A stretch of DNA of 64,000 nt from Halocatena salina. GTDB lineage: Archaea > Halobacteriota > Halobacteria > Halobacteriales > Haloarculaceae. Positions 37,795-47,621 of the stretch are shown piece by piece. The notes beneath the pieces were generated by a model. It searched no databases. It had not been told where the DNA came from and worked only from the letters and a program-made list of their open reading frames with translations. The stretch spans positions 1,674,001 through 1,738,000 of the forward strand of contig NZ_CP096019.1 of the NCBI RefSeq assembly GCF_023115355.1, written 5' to 3'. A program made the position numbers and the translations under genes. The first letter of the stretch is position 1; every line of letters starts with the position of its first letter.

Positions 37795-38034
37795 ATGCCT
37801 GATCCGTTCTCACAATCTCCGGAGTTTCGGAAGTTCGCGCTGTATCGCCACACAGACGCCTCGGGCGTATCCGGCACTGGAATCGTCGCTTACGGCGTGC
37901 AGTTTCCACCGCCCAACGGGAAATGTGTCGTCGCGTGGATCACCGACGTCGGTAGCGTTAGCGTCTACGATGACATCAACGACGTACAAGCCGTCCACGG
38001 CCACGAGGGCGATACCGACGTCATTTGGGAGTAA
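37795..38034 (+). CDS. Small conserved protein of unknown function
   Basis: 79 residues from the ATG at 37795. The core RHTDASGVSGTGIVAYGVQF, then VVAWITDVGSVSVYDDINDV and QAVHGHEGDTDVIWE, matches a small beta-rich family seen widely in bacteria, phages and haloarchaea (SGVSGTG...V..G...W........Y......HGH.G.T...W). Function is unknown. Transcribed toward the convergent BCCT gene. Confidence 0.7.
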   Translation: MPDPFSQSPEFRKFALYRHTDASGVSGTGIVAYGVQFPPPNGKCVVAWITDVGSVSVYDDINDVQAVHGHEGDTDVIWE

Positions 38035-38093
38035 TCGACGTTCGACGGAGATGCCATCGCGACGGTTGTCTGAGCGATGTCGGCCATACTGGC

Positions 38094-39716
38094 CTAGTCG
38101 TCGGTTGTCACTCCCGAATCGGCGTCAGACCGGTGAGAGCGTGGTATTACTGTGGTCGATTCGGCAGTGTCTTCGTCTCCAGTGTACTGTCGAGCGACGC
38201 GGTAGCTGCCATAGAGGATCACGAGGAGGAACAGCGAGAATGGGAGCGCCATCGTCACAGACAGCGATTCGATAGCACTGAACTCTTCGAGTCTGAGCGA
38301 TATCATGCCGAAGACGGCCAGCAGTGCTCCCCACCACGCACGATTTCGTGGGTTGGGTTCTTCGGTGCCGAGCGTGATCGCAGACAGCATGTACACGGCT
38401 GAATCGAGCGAGGTGATGATGTAGCCCGCGATGACGAAACAGAACAACACCGCCAACACCGTTCCGTATGGCGTGATGTTGAGGGCTGTAGCGATCGCAG
38501 CTGGCTCGCTGGTTTCTATCGCCTGAGCGATCGGTTCCTGATTACCGGGTGCGAGCACCCACCCACCGATGAGCGAGTGTTGAATCCACGTGAAAACTGT
38601 AGGAACCACCACGAGTACGGCGAACATCTCCCGCAGTGTTCGACCCTTCGAGACGCGCGCAACGAAGCTCCCCACGAAGATGCTCCATGCGGCCCACCAG
38701 GCCCACCAGAATCCGGTCAGCCCGGCCGCCCCGTTGGCGCTGCCGCTCGGTGCGGTGTACAGCGTCAGTCGGAACATCTCGCTGAGCCAAACCCCCGTTG
38801 CGTCTAGGCCCAACTCGAACATGTAGAGGGTCGGTCCGACCACGACGAGCAGCGCCATTGCAAGCGCGATGCACACGACGGTCACGCGGGCAGCGTTGCG
38901 GATCCCCGAACGAAGCCCGAGCCAGACGTCTAGGAGGAAGATGATCCCGATGAGTCCAAAGACCGCGTAGGTCAAGGCCGCCGCTTCGAACCCGAAGACA
39001 CGCCCAATGATGGCAGACATCGTCTGTGCGCTGAATCCAAGCGTTGTTGCGATCCCGCCGATGATGGCGATGAGTGCCGCCGCATCGATGACCCAATAAA
39101 CAACGGATCTCGAACCCTCTATGTCAGTGAGCCAATCGGGTAGCCACTTCCAGCCACGAATGCCGGTGAGCATCGAGCTGATCTTGTATTCGCTGACACC
39201 GTGCGTGTATACGGTGATCCCGAACGCCATCGCAACGGGGAGATACCACATCGCTAGCCCGGGAAACACTTCGTGGATGAACATGAACGCCAGCGCCATT
39301 GACTCGGTGGTCGCACCTTCAACCGGTGCGGGCGAGGGCGGTGATTTGACGATCTGGATCGGCTCGGCGACGCCCCAGATGAGAATGGACGCGCCAAAGC
39401 CAACCGTAAACACCATCGACACCCATGAAAACAGACCGAATTCCGGTTCGGTGTCCGGGCCACCGATACGGATCTGGCCGTATTTCGAGGCCATAAACAT
39501 CACTGTACCGATCAGTAGCACGAATCCAAGCAGAATGAACCACCACTCGAAATACGTGAGTATCCAGCTTTGAGTGTCGGTGAGTACGTCGCTCAGAAAC
39601 GTCGGAGCGAGCAGCCCGACGGCTCCCAACGCTAGCATCACGGTCATCGTTACACCGAACAGTACTCGTTCAGATCTTGAGGTCTCTTCTAGACCCAAAA
39701 TGTACCACGATCCCAT
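38094..39716 (-). CDS. BCCT-family betaine/choline/carnitine transporter
   Basis: 540 residues with about 12 spans. The tryptophan-rich transport signature is in GFWWAWWAAWSIFVGSFVAR, followed by VSKGRTLREM. An earlier GFGASILIWGVAEPIQI holds the glycine/Trp stretch of the first transport helix. BCCT carriers import compatible solutes such as glycine betaine with Na+ or H+, fitting osmotic adjustment in salt. A short charged C-terminal tail (STTVIPRSHRSDADSG) may act in regulation. Confidence 0.92.
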   Translation of the reverse strand: MGSWYILGLEETSRSERVLFGVTMTVMLALGAVGLLAPTFLSDVLTDTQSWILTYFEWWFILLGFVLLIGTVMFMASKYGQIRIGGPDTEPEFGLFSWVSMVFTVGFGASILIWGVAEPIQIVKSPPSPAPVEGATTESMALAFMFIHEVFPGLAMWYLPVAMAFGITVYTHGVSEYKISSMLTGIRGWKWLPDWLTDIEGSRSVVYWVIDAAALIAIIGGIATTLGFSAQTMSAIIGRVFGFEAAALTYAVFGLIGIIFLLDVWLGLRSGIRNAARVTVVCIALAMALLVVVGPTLYMFELGLDATGVWLSEMFRLTLYTAPSGSANGAAGLTGFWWAWWAAWSIFVGSFVARVSKGRTLREMFAVLVVVPTVFTWIQHSLIGGWVLAPGNQEPIAQAIETSEPAAIATALNITPYGTVLAVLFCFVIAGYIITSLDSAVYMLSAITLGTEEPNPRNRAWWGALLAVFGMISLRLEEFSAIESLSVTMALPFSLFLLVILYGSYRVARQYTGDEDTAESTTVIPRSHRSDADSGVTTDD

Positions 39717-40263
39717 TATCGGTTATTCGTCGAAACCGCTCGCTCACTGCTTCTCGAACGATCACGAACATTGCTGTCGCTACTGCTATCGGTGTTTCGG
39801 TTCATACACCAATGTACATCCAACCCAATCGATTGTCACTGAAAAGCTCGTTGCTCCTATGATCCAAAGTAAGAGCTTTTCTCTCGACGGATGTCAACGT
39901 GTCACCTGATCGGTTCAAGGTACGCTCGGAGGCAAAAAGCGTCCCTCCTCATCGACTCGAAATCTGTATCGCGCCTATCGATCAGATCGACGTTTGTCCC
40001 TTCGATACGTTTTATACTCCACTCCGTGATGTACTGCGATACTGGGGTATCGAACGATACGTCATTCACATCCAATAGTAACAATGGAGAATGTAGGTCC
40101 GATCGACGACGCATCACAACGTAATACTCGCCGAGACAGCCAGAGAGTGGTCTGTCTTCGAGACAACGTTACAAATGAACGTTGATGCACATTGGATACT
40201 GATGACAATAGTGAATGTCGTACATGTTGTTAAGAATTGAGCGTACCTCAGTATAGACTAATC
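39717..40263. other. Long intergenic region, possible gene remnant
   Basis: 547 bp between the BCCT gene and the secreted peptide gene. A minus-strand frame at 39902-40117 (MMRRRSDLHSPLLLLDVNDV start, 71 residues) contains a plausible acidic stretch, EGTNVDLIDRRDTDFESMRR, and may be a truncated gene, but no family is recognised. The last 120 bp are AT-rich and would supply the promoter of 40264. No tRNA or repeat seen. Confidence 0.35.
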
Positions 40264-40497
40264 ATGACATCGAAACTTCGCACGGCATTGACCGCTGTCT
40301 TGTTGTTGAGTCTCGTCGCAGGTGGCATGGGTACCGCTGCGGCCGCAGAGACCGATATCAACAGTGGAGAGACGACGGTCGTCAACGACAATGATCTCGT
40401 CGACATCGACGACACCCTGAACAACATCAGCACGAACGTCTTGGGCGTTCAGGTTGACGACTCCAACATAGCTCTCCTCTCCAGCATCTCTGGGTAG
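40264..40497 (+). CDS. Small secreted acidic peptide
   Basis: 77 residues from the ATG at 40264. A Sec signal peptide is clear: basic start TSKLR, hydrophobic core TALTAVLLLSLVAGGMG and an A-A-A-A cleavage region before ETDINSG. The mature part of about 50 residues is acidic and Asn/Asp-rich (VVNDNDLVDIDDTLNNIS), ending in a more hydrophobic VQVDDSNIALLSSISG. No Cys, lipobox or family recognised. It could be a surface or matrix peptide or a bacteriocin-like product; unproven. Confidence 0.6.
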   Translation: MTSKLRTALTAVLLLSLVAGGMGTAAAAETDINSGETTVVNDNDLVDIDDTLNNISTNVLGVQVDDSNIALLSSISG

Positions 40498-40518
40498 CGT
40501 TACAAGTAGATCCATTTT

Positions 40519-41751
40519 TTACACGACGATCCGATCGTTTAGCGTCGGTGCGCTCGCGTCATAGCCGTCCGTCCGGAGTTCGGTCGCAAACGAGACGCAG
40601 TCGTCGCCGTGATTGAGGAGGACTGTCGTGTTTCGATACGATTCGAGGAATTCGAACAGTCCGTTTCGATCCGCATGTGCCGAGAAATCGAACGATTTCA
40701 CGCGGGCACTCACGGGTAGTACGCGTCCGTCGATCTCTGCTCGTCCGGTTTCGAGTAGCTCCCGGCCCGGCGTTCCCTCGACTTGGTAGCCGGTGAGCGC
40801 GACCGCGTTCGTGGGATCCGACCGGATCGCTGGGAGGTACGTCATCACCGGGCCTCCGGTCACCATGCCAGCAGTCGTGAGTATCGTCGTGTTCGTATCC
40901 GCAATGCGTCTGCGCTGTTCGTCGCCGTCGGAGACAGTTCTGATGGCGGATTTTGCGCGCCGAAACGCGTCCGGATCTCGGAGGTAGTTCGGATACTGGC
41001 TGAACAGCTCCGTCACACGGGTGCCCATTCCATCCACGTGACAGTCGATGTCATTGGCCGTACAGATCATGCTCAGTTCCTGTGTCCGTCCGATCGCAAA
41101 CACCGGGACGACGACCGTTCCGCCGTTCCAGACGGTCGTTCGGACACTTTCGACGAACTGGCGTTCCAGTTCGGTTCGGTCGGTGTGTTTTACGTCGGCG
41201 TACGTGCTCTCACAGATCACTACGTCCGCCTCGGGACGGGCGGTCGTGCCGGCAACCAGCCGTTGGTCGTCGGTGTGAAAATCGCCGGTGTACAGCAGGC
41301 GTGTCTCCCCGTCGTCGACGAGAACGTGGGCACTGCCGGGGATGTGACCCGCGTCGTACAGCGTGATCTCGTGTCCGGCGGCCTCAAACGGCTCTCCATA
41401 CGCATGGGCGGTCGAGACCTCTCGCATTCGGCGGACCTCCTCCTCTGTGAACGGGCAGTCGTACGTTCCGCCGTGGAGTTTCAGCGTGTCTCGGGCGAGC
41501 AGGTGGGTCAGCTCGCGGGTGGGAGGTGTCCAGTGGATCGCGGGGCGGTCGGTGCCCGACAGCAGCGACGGTAGCGCCCCCACGTGATCGAGGTGGCCGT
41601 GGGAGAGCACCACTGCCTCGGGCGCGACCGAGCCGACCGGAAAGCGTGGTGGCGTGTCGTTCATCATCCCATAATCGAGCAACAGCGTGTCGTTGACGAG
41701 CACCGCGCTCCGTCCCACCTCACGAGCACCGCCCAGAAACCGGAGTTCCAT
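40519..41751 (-). CDS. Metallo-beta-lactamase/beta-CASP RNA nuclease-like protein
   Basis: 410 residues from the ATG at 41751. The MBL motif HGHLDH lies at residues 51-56, with further metal ligands in DAGHIPGSAH and LLYTGDFHTDD. The beta-CASP insert is VVPVFAIGRTQELSMI to MGTRVTELFS, and the C-terminal motifs GYQVEGTPGREL, FDFSAHADRNGL and LLNHGDD fit CPSF73-like nucleases. It lacks N-terminal KH domains, so it is the short archaeal aCPSF2-like type acting on RNA ends. Divergent from hsdM with 111 bp between. Confidence 0.9.
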   Translation of the reverse strand: MELRFLGGAREVGRSAVLVNDTLLLDYGMMNDTPPRFPVGSVAPEAVVLSHGHLDHVGALPSLLSGTDRPAIHWTPPTRELTHLLARDTLKLHGGTYDCPFTEEEVRRMREVSTAHAYGEPFEAAGHEITLYDAGHIPGSAHVLVDDGETRLLYTGDFHTDDQRLVAGTTARPEADVVICESTYADVKHTDRTELERQFVESVRTTVWNGGTVVVPVFAIGRTQELSMICTANDIDCHVDGMGTRVTELFSQYPNYLRDPDAFRRAKSAIRTVSDGDEQRRRIADTNTTILTTAGMVTGGPVMTYLPAIRSDPTNAVALTGYQVEGTPGRELLETGRAEIDGRVLPVSARVKSFDFSAHADRNGLFEFLESYRNTTVLLNHGDDCVSFATELRTDGYDASAPTLNDRIVV

Positions 41752-41862
41752 CGTGCGGTGTATCGCACTACAGCCGTTTGCCTCCACCGGCTCGCGGTGC
41801 TCAATCGGTGATGTCGACGTAGTACCGCAGCCTATATCATGATCGCTCGAAACAGGTCGGGT

Positions 41863-43359
41863 ATGACTCTCTCGTTGGATGAACTTGAATCTCATTTATT
41901 TAAGTGTGCCGACATCATCCGTGACGCCGTCGATCCGACGGACTACAAGGAGTACATTCTGCCGCTGGTTTACTACAAGTCGATCTCCGATGAGTTCGAA
42001 ACGCAGTACTCGGAGCACGTCGAGGAGTACGGCAAGGAGTTCGCCGGTCGGGAGAACTTATACGACATTCCCGTCGTTCCGGAGGGGTATCGGTGGGCCG
42101 ATCTCCGGTCGGTCAGCGACAACGTTGATCAAGCGCTGAACGAGGCGTTTGACGCGCTTACCCAACAGAACGCCGAGCTTGCGGGCGTGTTCCGGGCGGA
42201 CTACATCGACGCCGACGCGTTGGATGACGACCGGCTCGGGAAGCTGATCGAGCATCTCTCGAAACACGATCTCGACCGCGAGAGCGTGCCGCCGGACATG
42301 CTCGGGGAGGCGTACATGGATCTGGTGCGCCACTTCGCGGAGGCAGAGGGCAAATCCGGTGGGCAGTTTTTCACACCGCCCCACATCGTCCGCCTCTGCG
42401 TTCGGTTGGTGGACGACTTTGCGGACGGCGATACGGTCCACGATCCGACCGTGGGATCGGGTGGGATGCTCATTGAGGCGGCGGAGTACTACCACAACGA
42501 GCAGGGCGGCGATCCTGCGAAGTTGACGTTCACCGGTCAGGAGATCAACCCCGATATCGCCGCGATCGCTACGATGAATCTCTCGATCCACGGGTTGAAC
42601 GGCACGATCGAGCGCGAGGATTCCTTATCGAATCCCCAATTTACGGACGGGGAGGAACTCACCCGCTTCGATCGCGTGCTGGCGAACTTCCCGTTTTCCT
42701 CCGACTGGGCTAAAAGCGAGCTGCAAGACGATCCGTGGGGGCGATTCGACTGGCATGAGAAGCTCCCCCGCGCGGATCGCGGTGATTACGCCTTCATTAT
42801 GCACATGGCGGAGCAGCTGAAAACGCCCGCGACGGATGGGACGGGGGGCAAGGCGGCGATCGTGATTCCGCATGGTGTGCTGTTCCGCAAGCACGAGAAG
42901 CGGTATCGGAAGCCGATGCTCGAATCGGATCTGGTCGAGGCGATCGTCGGACTGCCCGAGAACCTCTTTCAGAACAACTCGATCCCCTCCGCGATCCTCG
43001 TGTTGAACACCGACAAGCCCGAAGAGCGGGCGGACGAAGTGCAGTTCATCCACGCCGCCGCCGAGGCGTTTTACGATGAACTGTCGAACCAGAACGAGCT
43101 GACTGATGAGGGTGTCGCTCACATCGTCGAGAACTTCCGGGAGTGGACGACCGAGGAGCGGGTGAGTCGGACGGTTCCACTGGAGGAGATCCGGGAGAAT
43201 GATTACAACCTGAACATCGCGCTGTACGTCGATACGACCGAACCCGAAGAGGAGATCGATGTCGAGGAGGAGCTTGGAAAGTTGCGGGAACTGCAAGAGG
43301 AGCGAGCCGAGATCGAGGCGCGGATGGACCAGCACATGGAGGCGTTGAACTATGAGTGA
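41863..43359 (+). CDS. hsdM: Type I restriction-modification methyltransferase subunit HsdM
   Basis: 498 residues from the ATG at 41863 (MTLSLDELESHLFKCADIIR). It methylates adenine at the target site together with HsdS. After the helical N-terminal domain, GKSGGQFFTPPHIVRLCVRL precedes SAM motif I DPTVGSGGMLIEAAEYYH. The catalytic motif IV reads RVLANFPFSSDWAKSEL, that is N-F-P-F rather than the usual N-P-P-F. The C-terminus is acidic and coiled (EERAEIEARMDQHMEAL). A CTATAT box lies about 30 bp upstream. It overlaps hsdS by 8 bp (ATGAGTGA). Confidence 0.94.
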   Translation: MTLSLDELESHLFKCADIIRDAVDPTDYKEYILPLVYYKSISDEFETQYSEHVEEYGKEFAGRENLYDIPVVPEGYRWADLRSVSDNVDQALNEAFDALTQQNAELAGVFRADYIDADALDDDRLGKLIEHLSKHDLDRESVPPDMLGEAYMDLVRHFAEAEGKSGGQFFTPPHIVRLCVRLVDDFADGDTVHDPTVGSGGMLIEAAEYYHNEQGGDPAKLTFTGQEINPDIAAIATMNLSIHGLNGTIEREDSLSNPQFTDGEELTRFDRVLANFPFSSDWAKSELQDDPWGRFDWHEKLPRADRGDYAFIMHMAEQLKTPATDGTGGKAAIVIPHGVLFRKHEKRYRKPMLESDLVEAIVGLPENLFQNNSIPSAILVLNTDKPEERADEVQFIHAAAEAFYDELSNQNELTDEGVAHIVENFREWTTEERVSRTVPLEEIRENDYNLNIALYVDTTEPEEEIDVEEELGKLRELQEERAEIEARMDQHMEALNYE

Positions 43360-44659
43360 GGACGCTACGCTGGATGAGTTTGTCGATGTTGAATACTCTG
43401 TCGACCGGGTAGAAACTCCTATCGGAAAAATTCCTGAAAATTGGGGTGTTGAACGGTTGAATGATGTGGCTGATATCAATCCGGATAGCTTCACTGAAGA
43501 CGATTGGTCATCAGAGACGTTTGAGTATATCTCTCTTTCAGAAGCTTCGAGTGGTAGGCTGTTAGAGAGTAAAACCACTGCTCTTGATGAGGCCCCGAGC
43601 CGGGCACAGCGGCGGGTTCAGAAGGGTGATATTCTTGTTGGCACCGTTCGACCAAAGCAGGAAAGTCATGGCTTTGTCACTGACAAGCATGATGGTAATA
43701 TCTGCTCCTCCGGTTTCGGTGTACTCCGAACAGGTGGCAATCTGAATCCTTTATTCTTAATCCAAGAAATCCTTTCTCATCGGTTTTTCTCTCAAATGGA
43801 TGCTTATGTCGCTGGATCTGGTTATCCAGCGGTGAAAATTGGTGATCTCAAGAAACATCGGATTTCTATCCCAACCCTCGAAGAACAGCGCAAAATCGCC
43901 ACCATACTCCACAACATTGACCAAGCGATTCAGAAGACGGAGGAGGTAATCGAACAAACAAAGTGTGTTGAACAGGGTCTTTCCCAGAGATTGTTTTCAG
44001 GATATCATTTGGACTGTGAGCATGAGGAATCATCAACACTAGGTGAGACTCCTATCCATTGGGATGATCGCCCAATGGGTGAAGCATGTGAAATTACGAT
44101 GGGATCATCACCCAAGTCAGAATATTATAACGAACACGGCCAAGGGCTTCCCTTCTTCCAAGCGAACAATGAATTTGGTCTCCGAAGTCCAACCCATAAC
44201 CGATGGTGTTCTGATCCCATTAAAATCGCTGAAGCTAACGATGTGCTAATGACTGTTAGGGGAACGTATGTTGGACAGGTGAACATAGCCGATAGGGAAT
44301 GCTGTATCGGTCGGGGATTAGCTGGGATATCGGCTGGTGATTCACTTCTCCCCGAATATCTGTATCACCATCTCCGACGACGCGAGCGGTATGTGAAATC
44401 GATCGCTATTGGAAGTACGTTCGATTCTGTAACCAGTAGTGAATTATATAATCTTATGATATCTGTCCCACCGTTAGAAGAACAACGAGGAATATCCAAT
44501 ACACTCAAAAACATACAGAACTATGAGATTCATTCTAATAAATACTTAGAACGACTTCAACGCCTCAAGAAGGCCCTCATGCAGGATCTCCTCTCGGGGA
44601 AAGTCCAAACTGCCGACACATCCATAGCGATACCGGACGAAATACAACGATATGGTTAG
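43352..44659 (+). CDS. hsdS: Type I restriction specificity subunit HsdS
   Basis: 435 residues. It has two target-recognition domains. The first starts after PIGKIPENWGVERLNDVADI and ends in ISIPTLEEQRKIATILHNID plus a coiled spacer. The second starts at GETPIHWDDRPMGEACEITM and ends PPLEEQRGISNTLKNI with a second coil KYLERLQRLKKALMQDLLSG. Each TRD would read one half of a bipartite DNA site. The gene is visibly more AT-rich than hsdM and hsdR, common for specificity genes that recombine or are transferred. It overlaps both neighbours by 8 bp. Confidence 0.94.
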   Translation: MSEDATLDEFVDVEYSVDRVETPIGKIPENWGVERLNDVADINPDSFTEDDWSSETFEYISLSEASSGRLLESKTTALDEAPSRAQRRVQKGDILVGTVRPKQESHGFVTDKHDGNICSSGFGVLRTGGNLNPLFLIQEILSHRFFSQMDAYVAGSGYPAVKIGDLKKHRISIPTLEEQRKIATILHNIDQAIQKTEEVIEQTKCVEQGLSQRLFSGYHLDCEHEESSTLGETPIHWDDRPMGEACEITMGSSPKSEYYNEHGQGLPFFQANNEFGLRSPTHNRWCSDPIKIAEANDVLMTVRGTYVGQVNIADRECCIGRGLAGISAGDSLLPEYLYHHLRRRERYVKSIAIGSTFDSVTSSELYNLMISVPPLEEQRGISNTLKNIQNYEIHSNKYLERLQRLKKALMQDLLSGKVQTADTSIAIPDEIQRYG

Positions 44660-47621
44660 TATTCCTTCCGAAAGTGGTATCGAACGCTCATTACTGCGGT
44701 GGCTCTCTGATCTCGGCTGGGAAACACACGGACAGGACGGCGGCCACGGCGCAACCGTTCTCGATGACGCCTACGGCCGCAAGCGCCACGACGTGATCTA
44801 CTGGGATCTCCTCGAAGAACAGCTCACCATGATCAACGACATTTCCGAGAACGACGCCGAGCGGTTCACCGACTCGCTGAAACGTGACCTCGATACCGAG
44901 CATCTGATGGACGCCAATCGGGCGTTCCACCGCCTGCTCACCAAGGGCAAACCGTTCTCGGTCACGCAAGCGGACGGCACGACGAAAACCGAATACATCG
45001 ACCTGATTGACCACGAAGAGCACGACAACAACCGCTTTCACGCCGTCAATCAGTTCTCGGTCTCCAGAGAAACGACCATCCGCCCGGACGTGAGCCTGTT
45101 CGTCAACGGGATCCCGCTGGTGACGATGGAGCTGAAAGGATTGACACAGGACAACGACTGGCACGACGCGGTGAGCGACCTCCACGACTACGAGACAGAC
45201 GTTCCACGGCTGTTCGTGCCCGGCCTGTTCAACGTCGCCGCCGACACGATGGAACTCAGATACGGCGCGGTCGGGGCACCCAAAGCGTTCTACGAACCGT
45301 GGAACGACGCACCCGAGACCGACACCGTGAACGAGATGAAACAGGCGGTCAACGCCCTGTGTGCCCCCGACACCGTGCTCGACCTGCTGAAGAACTTCGT
45401 CTTCTACGAACGACGATCCGGCGGCGACGCGAAGATCATCCCGCGGTACATGCAGTACAACACGGTCAATGCGATCCTCGACCGCGTCCGGACGGGCGAG
45501 CACAAACGCGGTCTCATCTGGCACACCCAAGGCTCCGGAAAATCCTTTACGATGCTGTACGCTGCTGACAACCTGTTATCAGGAAACGCCGTCGACAACC
45601 CGCAGGTGTTCCTCATCGTGGACACGGAGAAACTCGAAAGACAGATGGAAAACCAACTGGGAAACCTCTCGCTCGAACAGTGGACCAAAGCCGAGAGCAT
45701 CGATCACCTCGAACGCCTCATCGAGGACGGCGAGAGCGAACTCGTCCTCACGACCATCCAAAAGTTCCAAGGCGTTACGCCGGATCAGCAGGACAACGAC
45801 GAGGTGATCGTCATGAGCGATGAGGCCCACCGGTTCATGGAGGCCGACCTCGGCAGCCGTCTCGATGCCGCACTTCCCGACTGCTATCACTTCGGCTTTA
45901 CCGGCACGCCGGTCAGGGAGGGCGAACGCCACGCGGACCGCAACACGTTCCGCGAATTCTCTCCCGAGGGTGAGGACTACCTTCACCGGTACTCGATCAA
46001 GCAGGGCATTGACGACGAGCTGATCCTTCCCGTCTATTTCACACTCCGTCACGAAATGGGATGGAACATCGACGAGTCGGGTCTCGATGAGACGTTCGAA
46101 CAGGCGTTTCAGGGCCTCTCGACCGATGAGAAACACGCGCTCATCCGCGAGGAGGTCACCGCCACCGAACTCGCCGAAATCGGGCCTCGTGTTGACCGCG
46201 TTGTCGAGGAGATCGACCGCCACTACGACGACCACGTCGCACCGAACGGCTGGAAAGGGATGGTCGTCACACCGAGCCGTCGATCGGCGGCCATGTACGG
46301 CAAACGTCTCATCGAACGTCGGAACGAGAACGAGGTGAAAGTACTCTACACGTCGACTAACGACGATCCTGAGTTGATCCAGAAGTTCCACACCGATTCC
46401 GAGGAACGTGACGACATCATCACGGCGTTCAAACAGACGGGCGAGAAGGCAGACGAAGAGACGCCGAAACTGTTGGTGGTCCACGACATGCTGTTGACGG
46501 GGTTCGACGCGCCGATTCTGAAGACGATCTATCTGGACCGCAACATCAAAAACCACACCCTCATGCAGGCGATCGCTCGAACGAACCGCCCCGCCGAGGG
46601 CAAGGGAAACGGCGAGATCGTCGATTTCCAAGGCGTCTTTAAGAACATAGACGAGGCGTTGGATTACGACGCCGAAACGAAAGCCTACGCCGCCCGTGAT
46701 ACGGATGAGCTGTACGATGACCTTGTTGACCAGTTAGCGAGCGTCATGGAGATCTTTGAGGACATCCCGAAAGAGGACACCCAAGAGGTCGCCTCAGCAG
46801 CCGTCGAGCGCATCAGCACCCACCCAGAACGCCGCACGTTCAAACAAGGGTTCCGTCGGCTCCAGAACCTCTATGAGGCCGTTGCACCGGACAAACGACT
46901 CATCAACGAAGGCGTCCAGCGAGAGTACAAGTGGCTCAGCCGGATACACGTCGCGTTCGAACGAACGACGGCGGGCGACGACGCTCCCGAGAAGGACATG
47001 CGGGAGAAGACCCGCGAGATCGTCAGCGAAAACGTCGAGATCGAAAAGATCAAACGAGATTTTCCGACGTACAAACTCGGCGAGGAGTATCTCGAAGACG
47101 TAGAGGGACTGGATAATCCCGGTGTGAAGGCGTCACAGATCGCCCACGCAACCCGCGAACATCTGCATCCACGTGAGAACCAGAACCCACGTTACAAGCG
47201 TCTGAGCGAGCGCGTGACTGACATCGTGGAACGATGGCAAGACGACGACATCGGTGATCCCGAGACGGTTGCGGCGCTAAAATCGGTCGAAGAGGAGGTT
47301 CTCGGTGTAAATGAAGACGCCAAAGAGCAGGGAATGGACGACGCTGAATTCGCTATCTACACGCATTTGACCGAAGAGACGCCCGACGCAATCGACTCCG
47401 AGGAGCAAGCCAAAGCCGTTGCCGAAACGGTCGTCTCACAGTTCCGCGAACGCGTTGACCGGGAGTATCACGGCTGGAAGACCAACCAACAGACGATCGC
47501 GGAAATCGAGCGGATTCTGTTGGACGTACTGGTCAAGGACTACGACCTAGGACACTTGATACGAGACCACGATGGATTCGTGGGGGCGATGCGAAACTAC
47601 TGCATCGAGAACCATGGCTGA
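44652..47621 (+). CDS. hsdR: Type I restriction endonuclease/translocase subunit HsdR
   Basis: 989 residues. The N-terminal PD-(D/E)xK nuclease includes TTIRPDVSLFVNGIPLVTME with the following E-L-K. The SF2 motor follows: Walker A IWHTQGSGKSFTMLYA, motif II VIVMSDEAHRFM, motif III GFTGTPVRE, and later LLTGFDAPILKTIYLD and MQAIARTNRP (motifs V and VI). The C-terminal helical part binds the methylase core. It begins inside hsdS (ATGGTTAG overlap), so translation is coupled. The ORF is complete; the system looks functional. Confidence 0.95.
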   Translation: MVSIPSESGIERSLLRWLSDLGWETHGQDGGHGATVLDDAYGRKRHDVIYWDLLEEQLTMINDISENDAERFTDSLKRDLDTEHLMDANRAFHRLLTKGKPFSVTQADGTTKTEYIDLIDHEEHDNNRFHAVNQFSVSRETTIRPDVSLFVNGIPLVTMELKGLTQDNDWHDAVSDLHDYETDVPRLFVPGLFNVAADTMELRYGAVGAPKAFYEPWNDAPETDTVNEMKQAVNALCAPDTVLDLLKNFVFYERRSGGDAKIIPRYMQYNTVNAILDRVRTGEHKRGLIWHTQGSGKSFTMLYAADNLLSGNAVDNPQVFLIVDTEKLERQMENQLGNLSLEQWTKAESIDHLERLIEDGESELVLTTIQKFQGVTPDQQDNDEVIVMSDEAHRFMEADLGSRLDAALPDCYHFGFTGTPVREGERHADRNTFREFSPEGEDYLHRYSIKQGIDDELILPVYFTLRHEMGWNIDESGLDETFEQAFQGLSTDEKHALIREEVTATELAEIGPRVDRVVEEIDRHYDDHVAPNGWKGMVVTPSRRSAAMYGKRLIERRNENEVKVLYTSTNDDPELIQKFHTDSEERDDIITAFKQTGEKADEETPKLLVVHDMLLTGFDAPILKTIYLDRNIKNHTLMQAIARTNRPAEGKGNGEIVDFQGVFKNIDEALDYDAETKAYAARDTDELYDDLVDQLASVMEIFEDIPKEDTQEVASAAVERISTHPERRTFKQGFRRLQNLYEAVAPDKRLINEGVQREYKWLSRIHVAFERTTAGDDAPEKDMREKTREIVSENVEIEKIKRDFPTYKLGEEYLEDVEGLDNPGVKASQIAHATREHLHPRENQNPRYKRLSERVTDIVERWQDDDIGDPETVAALKSVEEEVLGVNEDAKEQGMDDAEFAIYTHLTEETPDAIDSEEQAKAVAETVVSQFRERVDREYHGWKTNQQTIAEIERILLDVLVKDYDLGHLIRDHDGFVGAMRNYCIENHG

